A DNA stretch of 64,000 nt from Symbiodinium kawagutii (taxonomy: Eukaryota; Sar; Dinophyceae; Suessiales; Symbiodiniaceae). Positions within the stretch are counted from its first letter, which is position 1, and every line of letters begins with the position of its first letter. Below the pieces are notes generated by a model. It did not search any database, was not told the origin of the DNA, and saw only the letters and a list, made by a program, of their open reading frames with translations. The stretch spans positions 306,016 through 370,015 of the forward strand of contig VSDK01012259.1 in NCBI GenBank assembly GCA_009767595.1, in the 5' to 3' direction. This document shows, piece by piece, positions 25,251 through 37,268 of this stretch. The position numbers were made by a program, and so were the translations under genes.

Positions 25251-26930
25251 TGCTTCATGGTCAATCTGTGATGAATCAATCATGGTCAACTATGGTTGAT
25301 TGTTATTTACTTTGGTTGACCATATCAACTGCTTCATGTTCATGGTCAATCTGTGATCAATCAATCATGGTGAACTATGTATGGTTAATTGTTAATTAGT
25401 ATGGTTTACCATAAAGCAATCGTTAATGGGCAATGAATGGCCATCAATGGCAAATCAATCATGGGTGAACATTGTCACTCATGGTGGTCAGTTGGTGGTT
25501 TGACAATGGTGATTCAGGGCCGGTGTGGTTGACACCAATGGTGGTCATTTTTACCAATCAATTGATTGTTGTTTGGTCAACGATGGTTGAACAATCGTCG
25601 ATGATGGCCAACACAGGCTAGTGAAAGATTCTCTAATGGATCTATGCTCCGTCCTGGATGGATGGTAGTGGCTTATGATGATTCCTGACTGCTAAAACCT
25701 ATTCACTATTGGCCAATTGTGGATGATGGTGGTTCACAATGAATCAATCGATAACAAGGTGATGATCACCAAAACTACAACCATCCAGGCAACTGGCAAA
25801 GGTCAGTCTTCACAATGAAAACGGATTAGGGAAAATATCTGCCTAATGCAAACCGAGCACACCCTGATGCATGATCACTGATAGCATCTGTTCCTCGAGA
25901 AAATACAAGGACAAGGGCCACAGGAGTCATTTTAAATGCAGGGTTGGGCTTGAGGCATATGGCTTTAGGGCCTCATGGTGCAATGGTGCAGGATAGACGG
26001 ATGGACTTAGAGAAGTGAACCTTTGATTTTTTGAACTCTGAATGACTATCCACTGGAGTTTCCGGTGAATATGCCTTGGATTGACTAGGGAACCGAAAAA
26101 CCGTGATTGGATCAATGCGTAAAATATATAAGAATACTATACAATCTACACATATACTATGCACACCACTATGTGATACAGGATGCATAAATATTGCAAT
26201 CAGAGGGTGCACCCCATTCCATGTCAACTTAAGACATTCCGACCCCCGCGGTCGGAGCAGTGGTGTTAGCTTTGGAACCCTGTGATTCCAAAAGGTACGA
26301 CTCTCTACACTTGAAAGGTTCCTGGTTGGTGGTTCTGTTCCCCAATTCTTTCTGGTTCAAGTGATGGTGGTTTATTGATATGGATCCACCATCAACATCC
26401 ATCAACTGGTTGGTGCTCTCCAGAAAATGTTGGGTCAATCAACCTCTCAAATGAATTGCCTATTTGCTATGATTTGATTCATTGACGAGCAAATCTTTGG
26501 AACCAACTAGGTTAACCAATGATCGAAAGGGTAAACACAATTCAAATTAGTTTAACCAACTGGTTTAACCAGTTCAACTAGTTTAACCAACTAGTTTAAC
26601 CAAATTGGGAAACACGAAATGATTGAAAACCACCAACCAGCTTCCCTTTCAGATTGCCACAACCACCCATGGTATCTATTCCCAGCACGGGGAAAGATCC
26701 CGTTTCCTGGGATTCCAATCCAGTGTCAGTATGATCGTCACAGAAACCGTGTTGCTATGGTTAAACTGATCGAAACTCTTTGTCGTGTTGGTGAATGATG
26801 GTTAATATTGGTTTGTAATGCTTTTTGTTGGGGAGTAATAGTTCGCAGGTAAAAACTCTTCATAATTCAGGACATGAATCATTCCGGCCTATGACCAACA
26901 GCCATCATTGTGGCTATCCAAGAACCATCT
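25250..26930. other. Intron or spacer, repetitive background
   Basis: Repeats of ATGGTCAATCTGTGATGAATC (25.26-25.40 kb) and CAACTAGTTTAACCAACTAG (26.53-26.61 kb). No gene seen; frames at 25.9-26.3 kb are weak. Confidence 0.45.
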
Positions 26931-26938
26931 TTAGAACT

Positions 26939-27158
26939 TTAGATCAGTGACGATACCTTTTCCCAGAGACGAGGAAGGTGCCAATTCAGCCGGTCTCTCC
27001 GCGCACTTTCTTTAGAAAAAGACCGTGGCGCACTTTCTTTGGAAAATGACCGCGGCGCACTTTCTTTGTCAAAAGACTTTGTCCCGAAGGATTCGCTTCG
27101 TTTCTGTAGGATCCTTGATTTCAGAACCCGGGGGTTGTGTTGCACCTGATTCATGAAC
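26939..27158 (-). CDS. Exon E, unit II, with in-frame 27-bp repeats
   Basis: Minus-strand frame after GAG|GTTCATG: FMNQVQHNPRVLKSRILQKR, then SESFGTKSFDKES, followed by repeats of KESAPRSFS and a final KESARRD before a TAA. The front part matches the other E exons (FM-x-x-V-x-x-x-P, then K-R-S-E-S-F). The KESAPRSFS unit is a 9-codon tandem repeat present about two and a half times only in this copy, so it is a local in-frame expansion. The upstream frame stays open to 27,358 but is not conserved there. Confidence 0.6.
27000..27082 (-). repeat. 27-bp in-frame tandem repeat inside exon E of unit II
   Basis: GCGCACTTTCTTT recurs at 27,001, 27,028 and 27,055 with GAAAA-GACCG spacers. The period of 27 keeps the frame and encodes KESAPRSFS on the minus strand. 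Confidence 0.9.
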
Positions 27159-28200
27159 CTCGGTAGCCGAGCGTGGTGGAAATGGGCTTCACAAATTTGA
27201 TGGCGCACGTACGTACATGTTCCAAGAGTTTCTGGTGGAATACGTGAAGATATGTTGGTGGTTTCACCCCGTCTGAAGAATATCAACCAACCATTCCAAA
27301 GAATACGGAAAATGGCAGCTAAAATACCACCAACCAGATCGTCATCCCCTATTAACAATTAGTTATAAGCAATCATAAAACCGAGCCTGTTTACCAAAAC
27401 CTACCCAAGGATATCATGATCATAACCTCATCATAACTACTTTACTTATTATCATTACCAGATCATAAAACTACCAAACCTGGTTTACCAACCAAACAAA
27501 CCCAGCTTGTCAAGGATCGGCCCATCAACCAATCTCTTGGCGATGCCGGGAAGTCAAACATCGAAGCGTATGTTTTTTGTAGGCAAACCATCTATAATCA
27601 GTGGTAGATCTCCAAGAAGCTGAAAAAACGGTGGATTTAGTTGACTCGCGTCTGTCTGACAAGGAAACCTCCTTCGAAGGTTGGTAGTTGCAAGCCATCC
27701 CACAAGTACTAGTCAACCAACCAGCCAGCCAGCCAACCAACAAACCATTTTTTAACTAGTGGGAAAACCAGAATGCTCAAAACAAACAACCAAACACCAT
27801 AGTAGCTGGATTTTCCACTTGCATGTTGGTTTACCAAAGGGCAAATGGTGGGATTAAAAGATCAGGCCCCCATTAAGCCCGGGATTCATGAGAGAAGACT
27901 AAGTCTGCAATAGTACTGTAAATCCTTGTCAGCAATAAATCACCCCACTGTTGCTTGATGTGAAGACACACCAGCTACTGAGATGGTAAGGCATTGGTCG
28001 GATAATATCTTACCCATAAGACTCAATGATGACATTGCTGTACAGTTGATTTGCCATTCTCCGGTTCGTATCTCCCCCTCTTGGTCCTTATCAATCACTG
28101 TGCATCAAAGAGGAAGTTTTGAAGTCAAATGTCCGAATGTATGGACAGTTGCAGCTAGTAGTCCTGAAGAAGAGATGTCAGAGAAGAAACTCAAGAGAGA

Positions 28201-28258
28201 ATCGAGAGACAGAGGGAGAGAGAGAGAGAGAGACTGAGAGAGAAAGAAAGGGAGAGAC

Positions 28259-28300
<42 letters not shown>

Positions 28301-28340
28301 AAAAAGAGAGAGGGAGAGAGACAGAAAGTGAGAGGGAGAG
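28201..28340. repeat. (GA)n purine tract
   Basis: About 140 bases almost entirely of GA with AAGG interruptions; strongly purine on the plus strand. Confidence 0.95.
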
Positions 28341-28547
28341 ATGTGTTTGCATGGTAGGAAACGCGCTTCTGTGTGTTTTAATTGTTGTGTGCTCCAGGAT
28401 GGTGAAACGGTTGGGTCGGTCGGCTGGGGAGGTCTGTGGCGAGTGCGAAAGAGTTGAACACCTTCGTGGCTGGAAGCACAGTTTGGAAGTCAAAACCAAA
28501 AGTCTTGCCGCGTTGATGGTCCGATAAATCCGGAAATAGAGATCGAA

Positions 28548-28551
28548 GGAG

Positions 28552-28616
<65 letters not shown>

Positions 28617-28632
28617 GTAGGTAGATAATAAG

Positions 28633-28678
<46 letters not shown>

Positions 28679-28679
28679 C

Positions 28680-28724
<45 letters not shown>

Positions 28725-28813
28725 AAAAAATATAGATAGATAAATATAGATAGATAGATAAATAGATAGAACGACAAACAATTAGATAGATAAATAGATA
28801 GATAGATAGGTAA

Positions 28814-28850
<37 letters not shown>

Positions 28851-28905
28851 CAGATAGATAGATAGATGGATGGATGGATAGATGGATGGATAGATAAAGA
28901 GATTG
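28548..28905. repeat. (GATA)n block
   Basis: About 350 bases of GATA with GGTA, ATAC and GGAT variants. Long serine/tyrosine/isoleucine frames on the minus strand are artefacts. Confidence 0.97.
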
Positions 28906-29124
28906 TGAGATTGAGAGGTAGAGGCATAGAGATCTAGAGGTAGATTGAAAAAAGGAAAGCTAGACTGTCAAACAGAGAGAGAATAGATAGGCAAACAAGT
29001 AGATAGGCATAGACAAAATAAAGCAAAATAGAATACGATCAAGAATTAGTTGAATAGGAAAGTACATTAAAGCAACAATAGCTTGGGAAAGCAAATAGAA
29101 ATACAGAACAAAAGGGAGAGAAAA

Positions 29125-29425
29125 AATAGATAGGTGGATGGGTGGATGGATGGATGGATGGATGGATGGATGGATGGAGGGATGGATGGACGCATGCATG
29201 CATGCATGGATCGATCGATCGATAGATAGACAAGTAGAGAGGTAGGTATGTAGGTGGGTGGGTGGGTAGGTGGGTAGGTGGGTCGACAGGTAGGTAGACA
29301 GGTAGTCAGATAGACAGGTAGACAGCCAAACAAATAGCTAGCTTCCCAAATTCTAAGGTAGATAGATAGATAGATCGATAGATAGATAGATGGATGGATA
29401 TAGATAGATAGATAGATCGATGGAT
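29125..29425. repeat. (GGAT)n, (GTGG/TAGG)n and (GATA)n mosaic
   Basis: GGAT units, then GCAT and GATC, then GGTGGGTAGG variants, then GATA again. It continues the purine-rich strand bias of the previous blocks. Confidence 0.93.
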
Positions 29426-30120
29426 CCCTATAGAGAAACAAACATGTAAATGAATATACATACATACACCCATAGAGTTCGATAGATAGCTACTTAGGAA
29501 GATAGTTACCCAAATACGTGGAAATATACGAGGACAAATTAGCATAAAAGGTAGCTAGACACATAGATATATCAACACACAAACAACTGCAGGATTCTGT
29601 ACATATTATATACAACCTGTATATATGTAAAGAGATATATATATATATATATATGTATATGGATACGTCAGGAAATCAAATTAGGTCCATGGAGACATTA
29701 GCAGAACAAATACAAGGACAAACACATAGAGGGCAAACAAATAGACAATGCAACCACCTAACAGCTTTCCGTCGCCTGTCCCTTTGCCCAAATTTGCGAC
29801 TGCCAAAATCATGCCTGATCAACATCGGACCAAATAAACCACAAAAAAAGTAAAACATGCATTAACTACCATTGGGTCCTCGCACTCCTGGTAGCTCCAG
29901 CTGGCTCCCCCTTCAAAAGGTTATAAGGATACCCCTGGCTCCAAGCAGCTCCCTCCCAACCACCAGCCAAATAAACATTCATCAACACATATGATCCCCT
30001 CATGACAATGGTTATAACTCGGATTAGCCCTATTTAACCACAATAAACCTTCGAAATTTATTGGTTTTAGGCCTTATTAACCCCATTTAACCACTAAAAA
30101 CCTATGGAATCCATCAGGGG

Positions 30121-30230
30121 TCAACATTCATGACTGCTCCACGGACTCCCTCCGGACAGGGACTTCATCACGTTGCACTGTCCATACTCGTGCAGCAAAC
30201 GATTGGGAGCTGCTTGTTCAGCTGGAACTC
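30121..30230 (-). CDS. Exon C, unit II: APNRLLHEYGQCNVMK exon
   Basis: Starts at CGTCAG|GAGTT on the minus strand and reads VPAEQAAPNRLLHEYGQCNV, then MKSLSGGSPWSS. The motif PNRLLHEYGQ is shared with unit I (PNRLLHDYGQ) and unit III (PNRALHEYGQ). The 5' splice acceptor is the same in all three. The 3' end is uncertain; the frame stops at 30,121. Downstream there is a large inverted repeat at 30.34-30.40 kb, which lies upstream in transcription order. Confidence 0.66.
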
Positions 30231-30334
30231 CTGACGTGGGCGGTTGAACCCATTGGGTAATCGTGGTCGTAGACTAATTGCCCAAGAATTTGTCAATAGA
30301 ATGGATCACTGACCAATTAGTTTACCAAATTTGG

Positions 30335-30405
30335 TTAGAAATTGGTTGGTGTATTGGATCACTGAATAGTGGGAAATTAAATTTCCCAATACACTAACCA
30401 ATTTC
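30335..30405. repeat. Large hairpin, possible palindromic element
   Basis: GTTAGAAATTGGTTGGTGTA is mirrored by TACACTAACCAATTTCTAAC, with TTGGATCACTG...AATTTCCCAA between. Arms about 24 bases with one mismatch region. Confidence 0.75.
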
Positions 30406-30850
30406 TAACCCATTATTGGGTAATAGTGGTTGATCAAATTGGTTGGAAATAATGGTTGATCATATCCATGGACAATGGACAATCATTGATCAACAAGTAA
30501 ACAATGGATCAGAATGGGTAGTTACTGGTTGATCAATGATGGCCAATAGTCAATTGAATGCTGCTTGGTGGATAATCCTTAGTACTCCAGTCATACCTTC
30601 TGAAAAGTTTGGACCCTAAAAATCAGCCCTTTTTGTACAGTCTCACAAGCCAACGCAGTAGGAAACTGAGCGACTGAGCCCATATTTTTCAGTACCGAAT
30701 AAGGTAACTTTGGGATAAGGCTTGGCTCGGAGGGTTGGGTACCAGGGTCCTTGTCTTGATGTTTGACTTAATTAATATACGCACGATCTGCCAAAAATCA
30801 TCGGCGGAGTTTCCATCGAGGTTTCTGTCCACCAAGTTTCATAGCAAATC

Positions 30851-30954
30851 ATATGGCCATGGGTAAATATTAATCAACCAACTAACAATAATAGGGAAAA
30901 CAATGGTTAATGATGGGGGAACCAGGGGTACAGGGTTTTGACCCACTGCCATAT
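30851..30954. mobile_element. Family 1 element, opposite orientation
   Basis: ATATGGCCATGGGTAAATAT to CAGGGTTTTGACCCACTGCC and ATAT. About 104 bp. Confidence 0.85.
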
Positions 30955-31399
30955 GAACCACCATATGTTTGGTTTCCCAGGTAGTGGTACATTTATTTGA
31001 TCGTGGTCTGTTATTGCATGAGGCTGAAATCAGTTTCCCAATGTAGTCACGTCATTTAACTTTGCCATCTGTTTGGTGTCTATATACCTTCCCCAATGAC
31101 AATTTGAGTCATGCCTTACCAGTACAGTTGGTTCGACAACCCCATAAACAACAATTCAACTAATTGCTAAAGACAACGTAATAGCGTTAGCTTTTTGCAC
31201 ATATCAAAAATATGGAAAAAAACAACACATCATGCACCATCGATTTTCTCCCCGAATCCGGAAACGAATTCGGCTTGCATTGAAATCACCATCACGGCTC
31301 TCAATTCCTGGGCTTGAGCCTTGGCCAAATAAGAGCCAGTGAAGCATCAACATTGTAGTGATCACTAGTGAACCACTATGGTGACTGATTGCAATCAAT

Positions 31400-31860
31400 C
31401 ATGCTTGATTACAATCACTAGTGCTTAATGATCATTAAACAATCAGTGATTAACGAATTCACAGAGTCACCAATCATAGTTTATTAATTAACTTTTAGCC
31501 ATACTGAATAGCCATTAATAGTATATAGACGCTTTACAACCCGTTCATCACAAAGTCACTAAGCATACGGATAATTAAACACTTAGCAATTAACCACGTG
31601 CACTAGTAATCAACTAGTGATGGCTAATGATTGTCACTGATCACTAAGTCACATGCTCTTGTGTGAACAAAAATATTAGCCATGATTAACCATCGATTAG
31701 CATGAATCACTCAAGCGTAGGGTGAACAATCATGAAACAAACAAATCAATGTGACTTTCCGTCATTCAATGGTTGTTTCAAGTCGATTTGTTAATAACAA
31801 ATCATGAAACAACAAGTCATTAAATGTCTTTCGCGATTGTTGTAAAGTTAACATGACCGT
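31400..31860. other. CACTAGTGATTA-type degenerate repeat stretch
   Basis: Dense variants of ATCACTAGTGATTAA and AATCAATCATG on both strands. No gene seen. Confidence 0.5.
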
Positions 31861-31980
31861 CATTCAATGGTTGTTGATGTGCCATGTAGAGGTGCTGGTG
31901 TGTGGGAGAAAGTAGGGCCGCATCTTTCGGTTGTTTGTGCATCCCAGTTCAGTCCATCATTCACTGATTCAACCAGAGAT

Positions 31981-32097
31981 GGGTGTGGGTCAAAACCCCG
32001 TACCCCTGGTTCCCCTATCATTAGCCATTGTTTTCCTTATTATTGGTTGGTCACTATAGGCCATTACTGGTTGGTTAACTGCTGACCCAACTCGCCA
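31981..32097. mobile_element. Family 1 element with GACCCAACTCGCCA end
   Basis: GGGTGTGGGTCAAAACCCCG to GCTGACCCAACTCGCCA; shows the alternative right terminus also present at 13.97 and 37.26 kb. Confidence 0.85.
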
Positions 32098-32463
32098 GAT
32101 GATTCTGAGGCTGCAAGCAAAGGTCCAGCTCCCCAGCAACACAGCAAAACTAGGCTAACAAACTATCAAATGCCTGGCGGTCGATGACCCAAAATAACGA
32201 TATGTTGAGAAGGTGTGGAGAAGCCAATGTGTGTTTTAGCTCTTTTTGCTGTGATTATTTGATGCCCTGTTGCTGACCTGCCGGACTGGCATCGTCCGTT
32301 TCTGAGCCTTCTCGCAACTGATTCAACTGAAAACGGCACACAACTTGCGGTGTAAATCAGTGATGGACCTCACGCAGGGACCGAAAGAATCAGGTGTGTG
32401 AAAACACAAAGAACGAGCCACCATCCAATCATGAACTTCGCATTCAAAACATCTACATTCAAT

Positions 32464-32565
32464 TCTGGTTGGTGGTTGTACCACCCCTATGAAAAAGTAT
32501 GTTTGTCAACAGGACAACCATTCGTTGATGCTAGTGAAGATAGAACCTGTCAATCAAACCACCAA
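32464..32565. mobile_element. Family 3 element
   Basis: TCTGGTTGGTGGTTGTACCA at the left and CAAACCACCAACCAGA at the right, with CCCCTATGAAAAAGTATG inside. About 102 bp. Confidence 0.8.
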
Positions 32566-33080
32566 CCAGAATTCTTTGACCTGTGCTGTGAAGTGAAGTG
32601 TGTATAAGTCAGGTTGATGGATGCTCTAGATCATTGTTCTGGCTGTGCTCGCAACCCATGAGAATCCACCATGACCTTTCTCACTAAGCCAAATTAACAT
32701 CGCCTCTTATCAATGAATCAGGCACTCCACATTTAAATCTTGGATGGCCATTATCTCAGGGATTGTAAGTGGTCAGGAATTCTGTTCAAGTGAGAATCAC
32801 AACTGAGCCATTGACCTTGTTTGTTTTGGATGGACAATCCCCATGACCGCTTTCACCAATCAATTCTATGGGTTGATTGTCCGATGTTTGTAAAATACAA
32901 TACACATCTATCTATCATGTTCGTGCATTCATCCACATGTATTAAAATACATGTCATATGCACGTGTAAAGATCAACATAGATATGTATATGTAAAGAAC
33001 AATTATATTTATAAACACATGTTGTGAGTATTGTTGGTCCATCCCCACTTTAGAAACCAACTATGGTTGACTACCTCCAC

Positions 33081-33155
33081 CATCTCCGGCCGTCCTGGTG
33101 GTATGCCGTAGGTATGGAAGGACGAGCGAGGTTCATCTTTGCTCCCTTGACTCAT
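33081..33155 (-). CDS. Exon B, unit II: SKDEPRSSFHTYGIPPGR exon
   Basis: Minus-strand frame SQGSKDEPRSSFHTYGIPPG followed by RPEM and a GTGGAG donor. It is nearly collinear with unit III (SQASKKEPLSSFHTFDIPPG) over 25 codons without a gap; substitutions fall at all codon positions and the frame is kept. Both copies are preceded by GATGAG|TCAAG, a likely acceptor. It lies 1.9 kb upstream-to-downstream from exon A and 2.9 kb before exon C. Confidence 0.65.
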
Positions 33156-33554
33156 CAGGTGCACCAACCACGGACATGACGGTGAGGGAAGGCTTTCCGT
33201 AGCGGCTTCGGCCTGCAGATCGCTGGACGAAAACAGCCATGCAAAACAATAAGGGGATGAGAACGAGCGACTGCCATGCTATGAAAATGAAAAAAACATA
33301 TATACTGTAAATATATATACTTTTATAGGTATACATCTCTGTATGTATATGTAAATCGATCTGTATATAGTATAGGTATACATCTCTCTATGTATGTGTA
33401 TATCGATCTGTCTTTAGATAACTATTTAAAAAAAAAAAAACATGTACATATTTTTACATAGCCTACCATACTAATGTAAGAAAACTATAGCGACAGTAGT
33501 GAATCTTAGAATATGTGCAACTCTACAGAATGAAGTCAGCGAAGAAAACCTGTG

Positions 33555-33674
33555 ATATGGCTGTGGGTCAAAACCCTGTACCCCTAGTTCCCCCATCATT
33601 AACCTTTGTTTTCCCTTATTATTGTTGGTAGATCCTCCATTAGTTGGTTAGTTAATATTGACCCATAGCCATAT
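33555..33674. mobile_element. Family 1 element, complete termini
   Basis: ATATGGCTGTGGGTCAAAAC to ATTGACCCATAGCCATAT, about 120 bp, in the A-B intron of unit II. Confidence 0.92.
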
Positions 33675-33974
33675 TCCTGACGAGCGCGAACAAGTTCCCC
33701 TGGGCCGCTGATGATTTACCCTGCTTGAAGGCCTTGAAGGTAATGATTTTCAGCTTCGATAGCTTACCAAAGGATAACTTGGTAACACCATAGGTTGGTC
33801 AATCCGTGACATATGAGCCTAGTCAGATTGTTTTCAACAATAGTGGGATCCTAACTTTGGGGTTTGTTGCTATCGTCACTCAGGTATCCATAACTTTATG
33901 CTGACCTATTTCAGAGACGAACTTCATCTGAGCAACGTTTTTTTTGAATGTTTGGGCCTTTGTCATTTTCAGGC

Positions 33975-34477
33975 GCCTACGCTGGAGCCTACGCCTGCCT
34001 ACGCCACCACCGTGCCAGCCTACGCAAGGATTTGTGTATAACAACTGCCTACGCACGGCCTACGCGCGCTGTGTTTTGGTACATCACGTTCGTTTTTTGC
34101 CTACGCCACCATGGGTTTCGCCATTTAGGAATATGATTTCGGAATATGGTACTTACAATAGTTGAGTCAATCCTTCAATCTAGCGGTCAATTCTTCAATC
34201 TAGCTGGCCAAATCCGAGGGTCTAGGATGGCAAATTGGGTGTTCGCCTACGCAGTGCCTACGCAGTGCCTACGCAGTGCCTACGCCACGCCTACGCGGAT
34301 GACAAGCATCCAAATTCCATTTGACCAACCGATCAGTCAACCGAACAAACAACCAAATAAACAAACAATCATTTAAACAATTCGACCCCGTTGGCTACCT
34401 ACGCAACTGCCTACGCGACATCAACAGCTATAAAAAGCCTACGCGAGCCTACGCTCCCATGCAGAATTGCCTACGCG
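33975..34477 (+). repeat. Cluster of dispersed GCCTACGC 8-mers
   Basis: Sixteen exact GCCTACGC copies plus one CCTACGC within 500 bases, all in the same orientation. Five in the middle (34,246-34,300) are spaced exactly 11 bases apart; the rest are irregular and separated by unrelated AT-rich sequence. The spacing does not keep a reading frame. Confidence 0.9.
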
Positions 34478-35102
34478 ACACATCTCCAGGACAAGTCCTT
34501 TATGATTCTTAATTGGTTAAAAAAAAACTCTGCTCATCTGAGGTTGAGATTTGTGAGGTCACAGGGAGTGTTTTCTCAAATGCCAGAGCAATGCGAGCTG
34601 AGCGTCGCTGTCGCTTTCGGATTCTTGGTTCAGCTTGACTTTGCGGTCCATAATTCCTGCTATCAACTGCCAAAAATGATAATGATGTCCCCAAATGTCA
34701 TCAATTCGCAAAGCAAAGTACCCCCTGGTAAACAAAGCTGCCAATTCTGACTAACACACTCTGGGAACTATAATGGTTGATGATGGTTGGATGATGGTTA
34801 GATGATGGTCAGTGATGGTTGTAATGGGAAGTCCACCAAGGAAATAGCTGATTTGAATGACGACGAATCGAAATTGTATCGATCCCAACAAACAGGACCT
34901 GTTCAGTTGGCGCCCCACTGCTGTTCGCTCCACGATTGCTGACTGCTTCTGACTGCTTTATAAATATATCTGATATGTATGTTTGACTGTATCATTTCTT
35001 TACATTGATTTCATTGATTTCATCTGTTTTGCTGACTTGCATCATTGAAAAAAATAACACATGCATCAGTGATTTACTTTTAAGCTTTGAATCTTAGTGG
35101 TG

Positions 35103-35183
35103 ATTCGCCAACATGCTCGCCAGCCCACCACAAGCCTCATGAGTCAACTCCCATTCGCCAACATCAGGCACAGGATCATCTGC
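35103..35183 (-). CDS. Exon A, unit II: EADDPVPDVGEWEL exon
   Basis: Minus-strand frame EADDPVPDVGEWELTHEACG followed by GLASMLANH. It aligns with unit III (EADDPLPESDDEWELQEEAS) and unit I (EADDPLPDVEDTFELANEAR) with one single-residue gap. GAG|GCAGATGA precedes the similarity in each. The three copies differ at many third positions in EADDP-(L/V)-P yet keep the amino acids, which points to selection on protein. AT-rich intron sequence with TATA and ACAT runs lies just upstream. Confidence 0.65.
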
Positions 35184-36144
35184 CTCCAAGCAGTCCTGAG
35201 ATCATGGTTGATTCAATTTGCATGGAAATTGTGCACATATATGCAGACAAACATAGGTGCTGCATGTACATGTATACAAATACATGTACGTATGTGTACT
35301 AAACATATTTAATACATATTCGCAAAAACATATACATATGTGTATCTTATAGCATTTGATAAGTACGATAATCTGATGTCAGTCAATGAACATATTCCTG
35401 CACTAGTCACACAGTCTTGACAACCGTGACAAAGTTCATTCTGGTCCTTTTATCCGTCCTCATGGTTGGTGAATGGTCCGTTGTCTTCTGGTAGCCAATC
35501 CCTCCTGATGTTGCCAACTCCTAACACACATTGGAAGAACCAAAGTATTTCATACTACCTTCAGATTTACCGATGTCGTGTTACACGACCCAAACAAAAA
35601 ATGCAGAACATTGTTGCATCATGTCTCCAAAACATCAATGGCTTCATTCATTTGCGAAACCAAGAGCTTACTTTGGATTGACGCCGTGAACAACCCAAAA
35701 TCATCAAAGAAAGTACAGTGGCATACCCAGAAATGGGCATCTTGATGATTCATCCCTCCATAGCAGGTGCAGTTTACCGGGGAACAGTTGTGAGACAACA
35801 CGCCGTAGTGATGCAACCGGTTTTGAGGGAGGGCAAGGCTGTAGTTTCCAAGCCGCCGGTGAATAACTCTTCAATTCTGCCATCGGACCCTCTGGTGAAC
35901 TAACATGGCAATGGGAAATCCACCATAAATGGATAATTTATGAAAAGGTAGAATCCAATTGAAGTGATACTCCCATGGGTTGAATTCAACCGATTGTCAT
36001 CTTGTTGATTGATTGAAATGTGCAACCAGCTACATCAGACATCGTTCACAATGCTCTATAGATGTTTCTACTACAATCTAAACCTACTTATGAAATATCC
36101 TAGACCTACTTGCCACATAACTTACAGGTTTTATACTTGTACTA

Positions 36145-36245
36145 GTTGGTGGTTGAACCACCCTGTCATGAACAAAAATGTGCAAGTCAACCAACCCCTT
36201 GGTCAATATTGGCGAACATAATACATGTTAATCAAACCATCATCC
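36145..36245. mobile_element. Family 3 element, diverged
   Basis: TAGTTGGTGGTTGAACCACC at the left, AAGTCAACCAACCCC inside and ATCAAACCATCATCCAG at the right. Confidence 0.65.
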
Positions 36246-36422
36246 AGTTGTCAAGCATGATTTTTAGTTCACATTTTCCTCTATTAACCCTCAGAAATCC
36301 TAATACAAACCCGTATATAACTACCAACCAGTATCACTCGGGGGATCTACGTCTGCACAGGGGTACCCATTGTTCAGGTCCGGAACATCCTACAAAGAAA
36401 AAGGATCGTGAGATTCAGATGT

Positions 36423-36760
36423 ATGGCGAGTTGGGTCAATATTAACCAACCAATAATGGGGGTTCATAACCAACCAACCAACCAACCAACCAACCAACCA
36501 ACCAACCAACTAACCAACCAACCAACCAACCAACCAAGGGTTAATTAGCTGGTTAATGGATGTTAATGGTTAATGATAGCGGATAACAACTAGCAACTAG
36601 AGGGGATATACCAACTGTATGGCTATGGGTCAATGTTAACCAACCAACCAAGGGTGATTTCTAGCTGGTTAATGGTTCATAATAGGGAATGATAAACAGC
36701 AATAGTAGTGGATATATACCAACAATATGGCTATGTTTTGACCCACAGCCATATAGTGGA
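36423..36760. mobile_element. Family 1 cluster, reverse orientation, with (CCAA)n inside
   Basis: TATGGCGAGTTGGGTCAATA at the left; CCAA repeats at 36,469-36,536 look like an expansion of the internal ACCAACCAA; a second copy starts at 36,620 (TATGGCTATGGGTCAATG) and ends GTTTTGACCCACAGCCATAT. Confidence 0.8.
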
Positions 36761-37142
36761 GTGATATATATATATATATAATGCAGGTTGTAGTCTCTTC
36801 TATTTTATATAAGCTGATATGAAATATAATGATTCAAATGACGCTTCTTATACAAGAACCATGCAGGTGATTGGATCTATAATGATCAGAATAGTTCATT
36901 GTTCAAACTGAAGCATTGTTCATCCACGCAATGGTCAAACATGTTCAAACACAAATCTGTTGGAAGGAATGATTATCATCCAAGGAACTATTGTTTCAAA
37001 ACAAGGCAAAATCAAAGATGATTCAAATGAAGCAAAGTCTTTTTTGGGAATCCTTTCCGGCCAGTTTTCTCAAAGGAAGGGATGTGCTATGATGTGCTTC
37101 TTGGTTCTTTACCATGGTAAAGCAGGTTGTACCCCATCAACA

Positions 37143-37268
37143 CGGCTTTGAGTCAAAACCCTGTACCCCTGGTTTCCCCATCCTTAATCATTGTTTTCCC
37201 TGTAGGTTGGTGGTTCTTATATGTTGCTATCCACCGTCACTGATGGTTAATATTGACCCAGCTCGCCA
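37143..37268. mobile_element. Family 1 element bordering a putative exon
   Basis: GTCAAAACCCTGTACCCC to TATTGACCCAGCTCGCCA; the right end abuts the coding-like stretch starting at 37,268. Confidence 0.85.

Noticed and set aside
28191..28927. Frames of 145-196 codons rich in Ser, Ile, Tyr, Leu
   Set aside because: Translations of the GATA and GA tracts.
33948..34165. Frames through the GCCTACGC cluster
   Set aside because: Motif spacing does not preserve frame and no codon pattern is seen outside the motif.
36469..36536. CCAA array as a possible CRISPR or telomere-like repeat
   Set aside because: No spacers, unit of 4 bp, and it lies inside a family 1 element.
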